A stretch of 64,000 nucleotides of DNA, from positions 1,426,001 through 1,490,000 of the forward strand of contig CBDFJZ010000008.1 in the NCBI GenBank assembly GCA_965248675.1, in the 5' to 3' direction. Positions 24,859 through 32,738 of this stretch are shown here, piece by piece. Position numbers and translations under genes: made by a program. The notes under the pieces were generated by a model. The model did no database searches and had not been told where the DNA came from. It saw nothing but the letters and a program-made list of their open reading frames with translations. The first letter of the stretch is position 1; every line of letters begins with the position of its first letter. The stretch comes from UBA6627 sp965248675 (GTDB lineage: Bacteria > Chloroflexota > Dehalococcoidia > UBA2979).

Positions 24859-25628
24859 CCTCGCGGCCGCCGACGGCAGGTCCGATCCGGGTCGTCTCGC
24901 TCTATCCCGACGTGATGAACGTCTACGCCGATCGCGGGAATCTGCTGGCGATCCGCGATCGCGCGGCGGCGCGTGGGATTGACCTCGAGGAGTTCGACGT
25001 CAGCATCGGCGATCCGCTGCCGCCGGCCGCCGACCTCGTGTTGATCGGCGGCGGTCAGGATCGCGAGCAGCAGCGGATCGCGGCCGAACTGGCGGCGCGC
25101 GGCGAGACGCTGCGCGCCTGGGCCGAGGACGACACGGCGATGCTCGCGGTATGCGGCGGCTTCCAGCTCTTCGGGCGCTGGTACCGCGACAAGCGCGGCA
25201 ACCTGCTCCCGGGCGCCGGCCTGTTCGACGCGACGACGGTCGCGCCGGGGCCCCACGCCGAGCGCGCCGTCGGCGACATCTTGATCGCGAGCGATCTCCC
25301 CGAGGTCGGGGCGGTCGTCGGCTTCGAGAACCACGCGGGCCGCACCTACCTCGGTCACGCCGCGCGGCCGTTTGGCCGGGTCAGTCATGGTCGGGGCAAC
25401 AACGGCGACGACGGGACCGAGGGCGCGATCTACCGCCAGACGATCGGCACCTATCTCCATGGCTCGGTGCTTCCGAAGAACCCCGCGCTCCTCGACTACC
25501 TGCTCGCGTCGGCGCTCTCCCATCGGTCGGGAGAGCGCGTCTCGCTCCAGGCGTTGCCCGCGCCGTACGCCGAACGCGCCCACGAGGCCGCCGCCGAGAT
25601 CGCGCGACGACGTTCGCCCGCGCGCTAG
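24855..25628 (+). CDS. gatD: Lipid II isoglutaminyl synthase, glutamine amidotransferase subunit GatD
   Basis: Class I glutaminase subunit that supplies ammonia to MurT. The 257-residue product has the CobB/CobQ-like glutaminase fold: LYPDVMNVYADRGN at the N-terminus, LVLIGGGQDREQ, the nucleophile Cys in AVCGGFQLFG and the catalytic His in GTYLHGSVLPKNP. The 4-bp ATGA overlap with murT implies translational coupling and one-to-one subunits. Its presence implies that the organism makes cross-linked peptidoglycan. Confidence 0.93.
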   Translation: MTSRPPTAGPIRVVSLYPDVMNVYADRGNLLAIRDRAAARGIDLEEFDVSIGDPLPPAADLVLIGGGQDREQQRIAAELAARGETLRAWAEDDTAMLAVCGGFQLFGRWYRDKRGNLLPGAGLFDATTVAPGPHAERAVGDILIASDLPEVGAVVGFENHAGRTYLGHAARPFGRVSHGRGNNGDDGTEGAIYRQTIGTYLHGSVLPKNPALLDYLLASALSHRSGERVSLQALPAPYAERAHEAAAEIARRRSPAR

Positions 25629-25691
25629 AAACCGGTCGACCGTCACGGACCGAGCCTCGATACTGGCTGCGGCGGGTGTGAAGGAACGTCG

Positions 25692-26528
25692 TTGCCGACC
25701 CCGCCCCACCGGCGCACGATCACTCGTCGCCGCGCCCTGGCGCTGCTCGCCAGCGCGCCTCCTGCCCTGCTCGCCGCAGCCTGCCTCGGTGCCGAGGATC
25801 GGACGGTCACGATCCTCGTCGATGGGACGCCACTGCCGCCTCGGGACTCGGCGGCGGGGCCGCCGATCGCGGCGACCGAGTCACCGCTGGCGCCGGTGCC
25901 GTTCACGCCGACGCCGCCCGTGAGCTCGCTCGATCCGGGCGATCTGACGGGGTTCGAGTTTCCGCTCGCCGACGCCTGCCTCCCTTCGCGTGACGAGGTG
26001 ATGCCGAACGCCGCGCGCGTCTATCGCAACGGCATCCACGAGGGCGTGGACTTCTACCACGGCGACGTCTGCACGGACATCCGGCGCGGGCTGCCGGTCC
26101 GCGCGATGTACGAGGGTGTGGTGACGCGCGCGATGCACACCTACCGCGACATCACCTCGGACGTCGTGGCCGCGTTGACGGCGCGGACCAGGGCGCAAGG
26201 GTTCAGCGACCCGGAGGCGACCGACATCTTCCTCGGGCGGCAGGTCTGGATCGATCACGGCAACGGCGTGATCACGCGGTACTGCCACCTCGACAGCGTC
26301 GATCCCGCGGTGGACGTGGGCGTCTTCCTGCGCCAGGGCGACGTGCTGGGCGGGGTGGGCGAGTCCGGGACGCCCGAGTCGATCACGGCGCCCGGGCATG
26401 AGCTGCATCTGCACGCGGAGGTGCGCGTCGGCGACTCGTTCCTCGGCGCCGATCTGCCGGCGGCCGAGGTGCGCTCGCTGTACATGCGCCTGTTCACGCC
26501 CTCGGAAGAGACGCCGGCTCCCGGATGA
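25692..26528 (+). CDS. M23 family metallopeptidase lipoprotein
   Basis: A 278-residue exported LytM/M23-fold protein. The N-terminus has twin arginines (TRRRALAL), a hydrophobic stretch and lipobox LAAAC, so Tat export with lipid anchoring is likely. The catalytic domain (about 110-260) shows the first zinc ligands in GIHEGVDFY and the HxH motif in ELHLHAEVR, plus QVWIDHGNGVITRYCHL. These are the active residues, so peptidoglycan endopeptidase activity is plausible. The start is TTG 25692. It lies between peptidoglycan amidation and lipoprotein maturation genes. Confidence 0.82.
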   Translation: MPTPPHRRTITRRRALALLASAPPALLAAACLGAEDRTVTILVDGTPLPPRDSAAGPPIAATESPLAPVPFTPTPPVSSLDPGDLTGFEFPLADACLPSRDEVMPNAARVYRNGIHEGVDFYHGDVCTDIRRGLPVRAMYEGVVTRAMHTYRDITSDVVAALTARTRAQGFSDPEATDIFLGRQVWIDHGNGVITRYCHLDSVDPAVDVGVFLRQGDVLGGVGESGTPESITAPGHELHLHAEVRVGDSFLGADLPAAEVRSLYMRLFTPSEETPAPG

Positions 26529-26579
26529 CTCTCGCGTCGTGATCCGCCCTCCTACCTCGCGTGGGGCGGGCGTCGTAGC

Positions 26580-27497
26580 ATGGGCGCGATCCCCGCTCTC
26601 GCGCTCCCAACCGTGGACGGAAGCTCGGCAACCGTGATGCCAGTGCTCGCGATTGAGATCCCCTGGGGTCCGAACATCACCACGATCGGCGGGTTCCTGC
26701 TGACCTGGCATGGCGTGTTCACGGCCGTGGGCATCCTGGCCGGCGTCCAGGTCGGGCTGCGGATCGGCCGCGCCAGCGGTGTCGATGAGGACGATCTGTA
26801 CACCACCGCGCTCGTGGCCGTGCCGACGGGAATCGTCGGCGCGCGCATCCTGTACGTGATCGAGAACTGGGACTTCTTCAGCGACAATCTCGGCGAGATG
26901 ATCGCGATCACCGAGGGCGGGATCTCGGTCTGGGGGTCGTTGTTCACCGGGGCGATCGCCGCTGCCGCCTGGGGGGCCTGGCGCGGGTACGCGTTCCGCA
27001 CGCATCTCGACGCAGCAGCGTTCGGGATGATCCTCGGCCTCGGCCTCGGGCGGCTCGGCGATCTGATCAACGGCGAGCATCTCGCGCGGCCCACGAATCT
27101 CCCATGGGGGGTGATCTACACCGATCCCGACTCACCGGCCTTTGCGCACTCGCTCGCGGTCGGGGCGCACCATCCCGCGACGACGTACGAGCTGATCATC
27201 GCGGCGTTCATCTTCCTCGCGCTGTTCCCGCTCTTCTTCCGGTGGCTCTATCGCTACCCCGGGCTGACGTTCGTGGTCGGAGCGATCGCCTACGCGCTCA
27301 CGCGCTTCGTGCTGACGTACACCCGTCTCGATTCCGCCGAGGTGCTGCTGGGCCTGCGCGTCCCGCAGGTGGTCGCGGTGGTCGCCTGGCTGGTCGTGAT
27401 CCCGCTCGGCATCTACTGGCTGCGCCAGGGCCCGGACGAGGATCGTCCCGAGCCGCACATCCCCGGCCGGATCGCGGTCGCGCAACGCGAATCGTGA
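26580..27497 (+). CDS. lgt: Phosphatidylglycerol-prolipoprotein diacylglyceryl transferase
   Basis: Attaches diacylglycerol to the lipobox Cys of prolipoproteins. The 305-residue polytopic protein has about seven membrane segments and the Lgt signature region GRLGDLINGEHLARPTNLPWG; the conserved Asn of GRxGNFxN is Asp here. Substrates in this window include the three predicted lipoproteins. ATG 26580 gives the full length; an in-frame ATG at 26637 would remove 19 residues and matches some homologues equally well. It overlaps the next start by 4 bp. Confidence 0.92.
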   Translation: MGAIPALALPTVDGSSATVMPVLAIEIPWGPNITTIGGFLLTWHGVFTAVGILAGVQVGLRIGRASGVDEDDLYTTALVAVPTGIVGARILYVIENWDFFSDNLGEMIAITEGGISVWGSLFTGAIAAAAWGAWRGYAFRTHLDAAAFGMILGLGLGRLGDLINGEHLARPTNLPWGVIYTDPDSPAFAHSLAVGAHHPATTYELIIAAFIFLALFPLFFRWLYRYPGLTFVVGAIAYALTRFVLTYTRLDSAEVLLGLRVPQVVAVVAWLVVIPLGIYWLRQGPDEDRPEPHIPGRIAVAQRES

Positions 27498-27739
27498 CGA
27501 CGACCGTCACGCTCTACACCCGCGCCGGGTGCCACCTCTGCGAGGAGGCGGCCGCCAGCCTCGACGCACTCGAGCGCGAGCTGCCGATCGAGGTCGATGC
27601 GGTGGACATCGACGCCGATCCGGCGCTCCGCGAGCGCTTCAACGACATCGCGCCCGCGATCGCCGTCGGCGGCGCGGTGGTGACGAGCGCCCCGGTCGAC
27701 TTCGAGGCGATCAGGCGGGCGATCCGCGAGGCTGGGTAG
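27494..27739 (+). CDS. Glutaredoxin-like thiol redox protein
   Basis: An 81-residue thioredoxin-fold protein of the glutaredoxin/DUF836 group. The redox motif is CHLC in LYTRAGCHLCEEA, followed by the VDIDADPAL strand and the cis-Pro loop (IAPAIAVGG). It begins at GTG 27494, overlapping the lgt stop. Such small proteins reduce disulfides or mixed disulfides; the partner is unknown. A short gap separates it from the riboswitch promoter. Confidence 0.85.
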   Translation: MTTTVTLYTRAGCHLCEEAAASLDALERELPIEVDAVDIDADPALRERFNDIAPAIAVGGAVVTSAPVDFEAIRRAIREAG

Positions 27740-27772
27740 CTGCCCGCGAGCCCCGCTGGCTCCGATCCTCGA

Positions 27773-27801
27773 TTGACAGTCGTCGAGGTCACTTCTAGCC
27801 T
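27773..27801 (+). promoter_or_regulatory. Promoter of the SAM riboswitch operon
   Basis: Consensus TTGACA at 27773-27778, a 17-bp spacer, and TAGCCT at 27796-27801. Transcription would start near 27808, about 25 nt before the riboswitch P1 stem. Confidence 0.7.
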
Positions 27802-27833
27802 CGTTTGACAGCGGTTCCGCGCGAGCGGGACCG

Positions 27834-27950
27834 GTTCATCAAGAGCGGTGGAGGGCGCGGCCCTGCGATACCGCGGCAACCGGTGGCCCCTCGCCCGGGT
27901 CGACACGGTGCCAAGTCCGGCCCCCGGCGAATCCGGTGGGGACGATGAAC
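27834..27950 (+). promoter_or_regulatory. SAM-I (S-box) riboswitch
   Basis: P1 is a perfect 7-bp stem, GTTCATC (27834-27840) with GATGAAC (27944-27950). Conserved S-box core sequences follow in order: ATCAAGAGCGGTGGAGGG, GCGATACCGCGGCAACC and GGTGCCAAGTCC. SAM-I aptamers normally turn off methionine, SAM or homocysteine genes when SAM is plentiful. The first gene downstream is threonine-synthase-like, which points that gene toward methionine metabolism. The expression platform is not obvious: an 8-bp hairpin at 28011-28029 and a 10-bp hairpin (one mismatch) at 28120-28143 lie between aptamer and gene. Confidence 0.93.
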
Positions 27951-27962
27951 GGAAGGCGCCTC

Positions 27963-28055
27963 ATGACTGACCTCCGCACCGGCTACCGATCTCGTCCTTC
28001 GGGCGAGCCCGTCGGCGCTCTGCGCCGGCTTCCGGAAACGATGGCGATGCGCTAG
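27963..28055 (+). CDS. Possible 30-residue leader peptide behind the riboswitch
   Basis: An ATG preceded by GGAAGG (27951-27956) directly after P1 opens a 30-codon frame that ends with the residues ETMAMR, two Met codons just before the TAG. Its ribosome site abuts P1, so SAM binding could affect its translation. It may be chance; no homologue is known to me. Confidence 0.25.
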   Translation: MTDLRTGYRSRPSGEPVGALRRLPETMAMR

Positions 28056-28165
28056 CCCGACCGACGGTCTCTGGCCGCGGATCGGGCGCACCTGCTCACC
28101 GACCAACCCCAGCGTTCACGCGGCGCCGCCCTTGCGGCACCGCACCCGTTCCGAGGATCATCGCT

Positions 28166-29419
28166 ATGTCTTTCAGCCACGCGCTGCGCTGCCGCGAATG
28201 CGCCCGCGAGTATCCGCTCGATCCGATCTTCTCCTGTGAGTTCTGCTTCGGGCCGCTCGAGGTCGCCTACGACTACGACGCGATCCGCGAGGCGATCTCG
28301 CACGAGTCCATCGAGGCGGGACCGCCCACGCTCTGGCGATACGCCCCGCTGCTCCCGGCGAACATCGAATACAAGGTCGACATCGGCACCGGTTTCACGC
28401 CGCTGATTCGCGCCGACCGCCTCGCGAAGGCGATTGGCCTCGACACGCTTTGGATCAAGAACGACACGGTCAACCCGACCTGGTCGTTCAAGGACCGTGT
28501 GGTGAGCATGGCGATCGCGCGTGCCCGCGAGTTCGGATTCGAGGCGATGGCCTGCGCCAGCACCGGCAACCTCGCCAACTCCGTCGCCGCCCATTCGGCG
28601 GCGGCGGGGATGGACTGCTTCGTCTTCATCCCCGACGACCTCGAGCACGGCAAGGTCGTTGGCAGCGGCATCTACGATCCGACACTGGTGATGATCGAGG
28701 GCTCATACGACGACGTGAACCGGCTCTGTACCGAGCTCTCCTCGGTGCGGCCGTGGGCGTTTGTCAACATCAACGTGCGGCCGTACTACGCAGAGGGCTC
28801 GCGCACGCTCGCGTTCGAGACGGCCGAGCAGCTCGGCTGGCGCGCGCCCGATCGCGTCGTCGCGCCGATGGCGTCGGGCTCGCTCTACACCAAGATCTGG
28901 AAGGGCTTTCAGGAGCTACACAAGGTCGGCCTGATCGACGAGCCGCGCACCCGCATGTGGGGCGCCCAGGCCACCGGCTGTTCGCCGATCGCGACCGCAT
29001 TCGAGGCGGGCACGCTCAACTTCGTCCCGCAGAAGCCCGACACGATCGCGCGCTCGCTGGCGATCGGCAACCCGGCCGACGGCTACTATGCGCTGAAGAC
29101 GATGGAAGAGACGGACGGCGGCGCGGCGATGGCCACCGACGAGGCGATCGTCGAAGCGATGAAGCTGCTCGCCGAGACCGAGGGCATCTTCTCTGAGACC
29201 GCGGGCGGCGTGACGATCGCCTGCCTCAAGCAGCTCGTCGAGAGTGGCCAGATCGCGCGTGACGAGGAGACGGTTGCCTACATCACGGGCGCCGGCCTCA
29301 AGACCGTCGAGGCGATCGAGCAGGGGCTCTCGGAACCGATTCGCATCACGCCGCGCGTGGACGAGTTCGACGCCGCCTTCGAGGCGCGCTCGGCGGTCCC
29401 GGCTGCGGCGGGCGTCTAG
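28166..29419 (+). CDS. Threonine synthase family PLP enzyme under a SAM riboswitch
   Basis: A 417-residue fold-type II PLP enzyme with the ThrC layout: an N-terminal zinc-ribbon-like LRCRECAREYPL / CEFCFGPLEV, PLP Lys in NPTWSFKDRVV, the phosphate loop CASTGNLANSVAA and Ser/Gly-rich C-terminal ETAGGVTIA. ThrC converts O-phosphohomoserine to threonine. The SAM riboswitch upstream and the NIL-domain and sulfur-carrier genes downstream suggest instead that this paralogue uses O-phosphohomoserine plus a sulfur donor to make homocysteine (inference). Ordinary threonine synthase remains possible. GAGG precedes the ATG. Confidence 0.85.
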   Translation: MSFSHALRCRECAREYPLDPIFSCEFCFGPLEVAYDYDAIREAISHESIEAGPPTLWRYAPLLPANIEYKVDIGTGFTPLIRADRLAKAIGLDTLWIKNDTVNPTWSFKDRVVSMAIARAREFGFEAMACASTGNLANSVAAHSAAAGMDCFVFIPDDLEHGKVVGSGIYDPTLVMIEGSYDDVNRLCTELSSVRPWAFVNINVRPYYAEGSRTLAFETAEQLGWRAPDRVVAPMASGSLYTKIWKGFQELHKVGLIDEPRTRMWGAQATGCSPIATAFEAGTLNFVPQKPDTIARSLAIGNPADGYYALKTMEETDGGAAMATDEAIVEAMKLLAETEGIFSETAGGVTIACLKQLVESGQIARDEETVAYITGAGLKTVEAIEQGLSEPIRITPRVDEFDAAFEARSAVPAAAGV

Positions 29420-29442
29420 CCGGCGCCGAGAGGACCAGAACG

Positions 29443-29688
29443 ATGGCTACCACGCACGTACGCTTGACCTTCAGTGGTGACGAGGTGAAGCGACCGCTGA
29501 TCTACGAGCTCGGCCACGAGTTCAAGGTCGTCACCAACATCCGCATGGCCGACGTCGATCGCGACGTCGGCTGGGTCGTGCTCGAGCTCGAGGGCGACGA
29601 GGACGAGATCGAGCGGAGCCTCGAGTGGGCGCGCGACCACGGCGTCCGCGTCGACGAGGCGACCCTCGGCGACGTCGTCGAGGGCTAA
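29443..29688 (+). CDS. NIL-domain protein
   Basis: An 81-residue protein consisting only of a NIL domain (ferredoxin-like fold, named after a conserved NIL-type motif and found at the end of MetN methionine transporters and in sulfur-assimilation proteins). The core reads VRLTFSGDEVKRPLIYELGHEF, then VTNIRMADV in place of the classic motif, and ends in WARDHGVRV. It may bind methionine or a sulfur intermediate. Lies 23 bp after the ThrC-family gene, in the same operon. Confidence 0.8.
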   Translation: MATTHVRLTFSGDEVKRPLIYELGHEFKVVTNIRMADVDRDVGWVVLELEGDEDEIERSLEWARDHGVRVDEATLGDVVEG

Positions 29689-29761
29689 CCACGGATCAGA
29701 CCGCGGGCGCCGATCGGGGCGCCGCAGCCGGTACTGCACCGTATCGAAGGGACCGCTCCGT

Positions 29762-30076
29762 ATGGCCGTCACCGTGAAGATCCCCACCCCGCTACGCAAC
29801 CTCACCGGTGACGTCGCCGAGGTGAGCGCGGACAGCGCCTCGCTCGGCGCGCTCGTCGAGGAGCTCGAGGGCACCTACCCCGGCATGCGCGAGCGGCTGG
29901 TCGACGATGGCGGTGAGCTGCGTCGCTTCGTCAACCTCTTCGTCAACGGCGAGGACGTGCGCTTCCTGCAGGGCCTCGAGACCGCGCTCAGCGAGGGCGA
30001 CGAGGTGTCGATCGTGCCCGCGGTAGCTGGCGGGGCGTCGCGTCTCCTCGATCCAGCCAGCGCGACGCGCAGCTAG
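29762..30076 (+). CDS. MoaD/ThiS-family sulfur carrier with a C-terminal extension
   Basis: A 104-residue ubiquitin-like protein of the MoaD/ThiS/CysO group. It keeps the family end SIVPAVAGG (Gly90-Gly91) but continues 13 residues past the diglycine. Carriers must end in GlyGly to be adenylated and thiocarboxylated, so the tail would need removal by a JAMM protease; one is encoded at 38900-39340. Sequence is close to the CysO-like protein at 35534-35818 and to the N-terminal domain of the MoeB fusion. Its operon mates suggest it carries sulfur for homocysteine synthesis (inference). The stop overlaps the convergent hydrolase gene by 4 bp. Confidence 0.85.
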   Translation: MAVTVKIPTPLRNLTGDVAEVSADSASLGALVEELEGTYPGMRERLVDDGGELRRFVNLFVNGEDVRFLQGLETALSEGDEVSIVPAVAGGASRLLDPASATRS

Positions 30077-30999
30077 CTGGCGGCCGGAGCCGCCGCCTCG
30101 GGCTCGTCGGCGACGGGAGCCTCGATGCGGGCGTCGAGCAGCTGATCGACGATGTCGTTCATGTGACTGAGCAGGAGCAGGTGTCCGAGGTCGGAGAGGA
30201 ACCGCGTCTCGGCGTGGGGGATGCGCTCGGCGACGAGTTCGGCGAGCCAGAGCGGCACCACCTCGTCGTCGGCCCCGTGCCAGATCTGCATCGGCGCCTG
30301 CACCGCGGTGAAGTCGAACTGCCACGGCCGCGCCATGAGCCGCAGCTCGTGGGCGAGGGTGCCGCCCCCGCGCTGCACCGAAGCGAGCAGGTCCTGACGC
30401 ATCACCGCGTTGATCGCCGGTCGCTCGATCTGCATCCGATCCTCGGGCGACGCGCGAACGGCGCGTCGCATCAGGAACGCACCGACGTCGCGGCGGATGC
30501 TCCGGGCGGCCTGCCAGGTCCGGAACCGCACGACCGTGGGTAGGTGAGCCGCCGTGAACCGCTCGAAGCGTTGCCGTCGGGTCAGGCGTCCTTTCGCCTC
30601 TGCCAGGTGCAGCGGCCCCATCGCGCTGACATTGGTCAGGGAGGCGACGCGATCCGGCATCGCCACCGCTGTGGCGAGCGCGAACGGCCCGCCGCCCGAG
30701 TAACCGAAGACGGAGAACCGGTCGATCCCGAGCACCGCGAGCGCGTCGGCGAGGTCTTCGGGCCAGTCGTGGATTTCGCGTCCCGGCCGTGGGTCGGAGA
30801 GTCCGTACCCGGGGCGATCGAACGCGATCACACACGCGCCCCGCGCCTCGCCCACGAGGCCCGCCGAATGCGACGAGTGCCTCGAGCCGGGGATGCCGTG
30901 GAAGAAGAGCACGGGCCAGCCGTCGTCTGGCCCGTACGCGGCGTATCCGAGCCGGCGGCCGTCGGGGAGCGTGAGCTCGTTGTCTGTGTTGATCGGCAT
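30073..30999 (-). CDS. Alpha/beta hydrolase
   Basis: A 308-residue alpha/beta-hydrolase fold enzyme. The oxyanion region is FFHGIPGSRHS, the nucleophile elbow GYSGGGPF, the acid lies in WHGADDEVVP and the His in DLGHLLLL. Substrate unknown; the set is shared by esterases, lactonases and haloperoxidase-like enzymes. The start at 30999 (MPINTDNELTL) follows from the fold and from an extended -10, TGCTACGAT, on this strand at 31043-31035. Two direct copies of CAGAACG (31029-31023 and 31015-31009) lie around the start site of transcription. Confidence 0.85.
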   Translation of the reverse strand: MPINTDNELTLPDGRRLGYAAYGPDDGWPVLFFHGIPGSRHSSHSAGLVGEARGACVIAFDRPGYGLSDPRPGREIHDWPEDLADALAVLGIDRFSVFGYSGGGPFALATAVAMPDRVASLTNVSAMGPLHLAEAKGRLTRRQRFERFTAAHLPTVVRFRTWQAARSIRRDVGAFLMRRAVRASPEDRMQIERPAINAVMRQDLLASVQRGGGTLAHELRLMARPWQFDFTAVQAPMQIWHGADDEVVPLWLAELVAERIPHAETRFLSDLGHLLLLSHMNDIVDQLLDARIEAPVADEPEAAAPAAS

Positions 31000-31282
31000 C
31001 ACGACGACCGTTCTGGAGCGGACGTTCTGCTCTGATCGTAGCAACGTCCCGGAGCTTAGTTGTGAGGGCGACCGCTCATCTCCGACGTGTGACGAAAACG
31101 TAACGACAGACGGGGGCAGCGCCCGGAGACTCGGGGAGATTGGGTCGCCTCGGTCCAAGGCTCACCGGCGGAGTCGCGGTCCCTGGCCGCGTGGCCTGCC
31201 CTTCTCGATTTCGGCTCGGCTAGCCTCCCATCGGCACAGCCGGATCTAACCCCGACGCGGGCGCTTCTCGATCCCGCGTGGC

Positions 31283-32518
31283 CTAACCCCGTGGCAGACC
31301 AAGGCCGCGCGTGGCGATGATGTTGCGCTGAATCTCCGAGGTGCCGGCCGCGATCGTGGAGGGCACCGACCGCACGTATGACCTCGTGAACAGGCCTTTC
31401 AGCGGCGCGTACGGGTTCTCGGGATCGTCGTAGGTGTTGCGGACGCTGTCGTCTGAGCCCCAGAACTGCGCGTACATGCCGAGCACCTGCGTGCCGGTGC
31501 GCGCCAGCTTCTGGGTCAGCTCGGAGTTGAACAGCTTCGAGGTGGACGCCTCGTAGTTCGGGATCTGTCCGCCGGCCTGCATCGAGATGATGCGGAAGCT
31601 GAAGTTGAACTGGACCTCGGTCTCGACGTAGCGGTCCGCCACGTCGTGCCGCAGCGCCACCGACTCATCGAGGCGAGAGCGCTCCCGCCCCTCGTCGGAG
31701 TGCACGTAGTCGATCAGCCGCCGGATCGTCTTCCGGCTGGTGATCGCGCCGGTGATGTTCGAGCGTTCGAAGTCGAGCAGCGTCGCGCCGACGTACCAGC
31801 CGCGGTTCAGCTCGCCGATGACGTTCGTCGCTGGCACGCGCACGTCCTCGAAGAAGGTCTCGTTGAAGGTGTAGAAGCCGGCCATGTCGATCAGCGGACG
31901 GATCGAGATGCCGGGCGTGTCCATCTTCATCAGCAGGAACGAGATGCCGCGGTGCTTCGGGGCTTCCGGGTCGGTGCGGGTCAGCACGTAGAGCCAGTCG
32001 GCGTACTGGGCGCCGCTCGTCCAGATCTTCTGGCCGTTGACGACGAAGTCGTCGCCGTCGCGGATCGCCCTCGTTTGCAGCGAGGCGAGGTCGGATCCGG
32101 AACCCGGCTCGGAGTAGCCCTGCTGCCAGTTCACGTCGCCGGAGAGGATCTTCGGCAGATGCTCGGCCTTCTGCTCGTCGGAGCCGTGCACGATGATCGT
32201 CGGCCCGAGCTGGCTGACGCCCTGGCCCCCGACCGCCGGCGCGCCCGCCTCGGTCATCTCCTGCTTGAAGATGAACTGCTCGAGCGGCGTCAGCCCGGCG
32301 CCCCCGTACTCCTTCGGCCAGTGGGGCGCGATCCAGCCCTTCGCGGCGAGCGCATCCTGCCAGCCTTGCGCCCGATCGCGGACCTCGGCGTCGTCGGACT
32401 TGCGGTCCGACACCCAGTCGCCGCGGCCGTTGCCGTAGCCGTCCGGCAGGCCGTCCTCGATCAGCGCCTTGACCTCGGTGCGGAAGGCGGCCTGCTGCGG
32501 TGAGTCGTTCCAGTCCAT
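31283..32518 (-). CDS. Acyl-CoA dehydrogenase
   Basis: FAD-dependent acyl-CoA dehydrogenase, 411 residues. Family marks are QQGYSEPGSGSDLASL (flavin and substrate loop), KIWTSGAQYADWLYVLTRT and the C-terminal TIAAGTSEIQRNIIATRGLGLPR. It catalyses alpha,beta-dehydrogenation of an acyl-CoA in fatty acid, amino acid or steroid side-chain catabolism; chain specificity cannot be read. MDWNDSPQQ at 32518 is the proper start, preceded by AAGGA. It stands alone, minus strand, divergent from the Rrf2 regulator. The 283 bp downstream of it (31000-31282) hold only the hydrolase promoter. Confidence 0.92.
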   Translation of the reverse strand: MDWNDSPQQAAFRTEVKALIEDGLPDGYGNGRGDWVSDRKSDDAEVRDRAQGWQDALAAKGWIAPHWPKEYGGAGLTPLEQFIFKQEMTEAGAPAVGGQGVSQLGPTIIVHGSDEQKAEHLPKILSGDVNWQQGYSEPGSGSDLASLQTRAIRDGDDFVVNGQKIWTSGAQYADWLYVLTRTDPEAPKHRGISFLLMKMDTPGISIRPLIDMAGFYTFNETFFEDVRVPATNVIGELNRGWYVGATLLDFERSNITGAITSRKTIRRLIDYVHSDEGRERSRLDESVALRHDVADRYVETEVQFNFSFRIISMQAGGQIPNYEASTSKLFNSELTQKLARTGTQVLGMYAQFWGSDDSVRNTYDDPENPYAPLKGLFTRSYVRSVPSTIAAGTSEIQRNIIATRGLGLPRG

Positions 32519-32678
32519 GCTGACGGTCCTTCCGACGGTTCGAGGGGTGAGGCCGGCTCGCACGCGGCCGGGACCGCCGATCCTGTGGAGCTTGCGCGCG
32601 GCTGTCAATGCACGCGCCGGCGCGACGGCGAGGCGCTTCGGTCGACGTTGCGGGCTTGCGCTCCCCCTGGGGTGGTCA

Positions 32679-32708
32679 TGCTACAATCTTGACCGAACTA
32701 GTCGTGAA
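32679..32708 (+). promoter_or_regulatory. Promoter and possible operator of the rrf2-cys operon
   Basis: Extended -10 TGCTACAAT (32679-32687), followed by an imperfect inverted repeat TTGAC (32689-32693) and GTGAA (32704-32708) over the expected transcription start. The placement fits autoregulation by the Rrf2 protein (inference). Confidence 0.45.
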
Positions 32709-32738
32709 TTATCCACGGCAGAAATACTGGGCTGCGGC

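Noticed and set aside
31044..31282. tRNA or other RNA gene in the gap between the alpha/beta hydrolase and acyl-CoA dehydrogenase genes
   Set aside because: No T-loop GGTTCRA motif, cloverleaf or terminator could be found; only the hydrolase promoter is visible.
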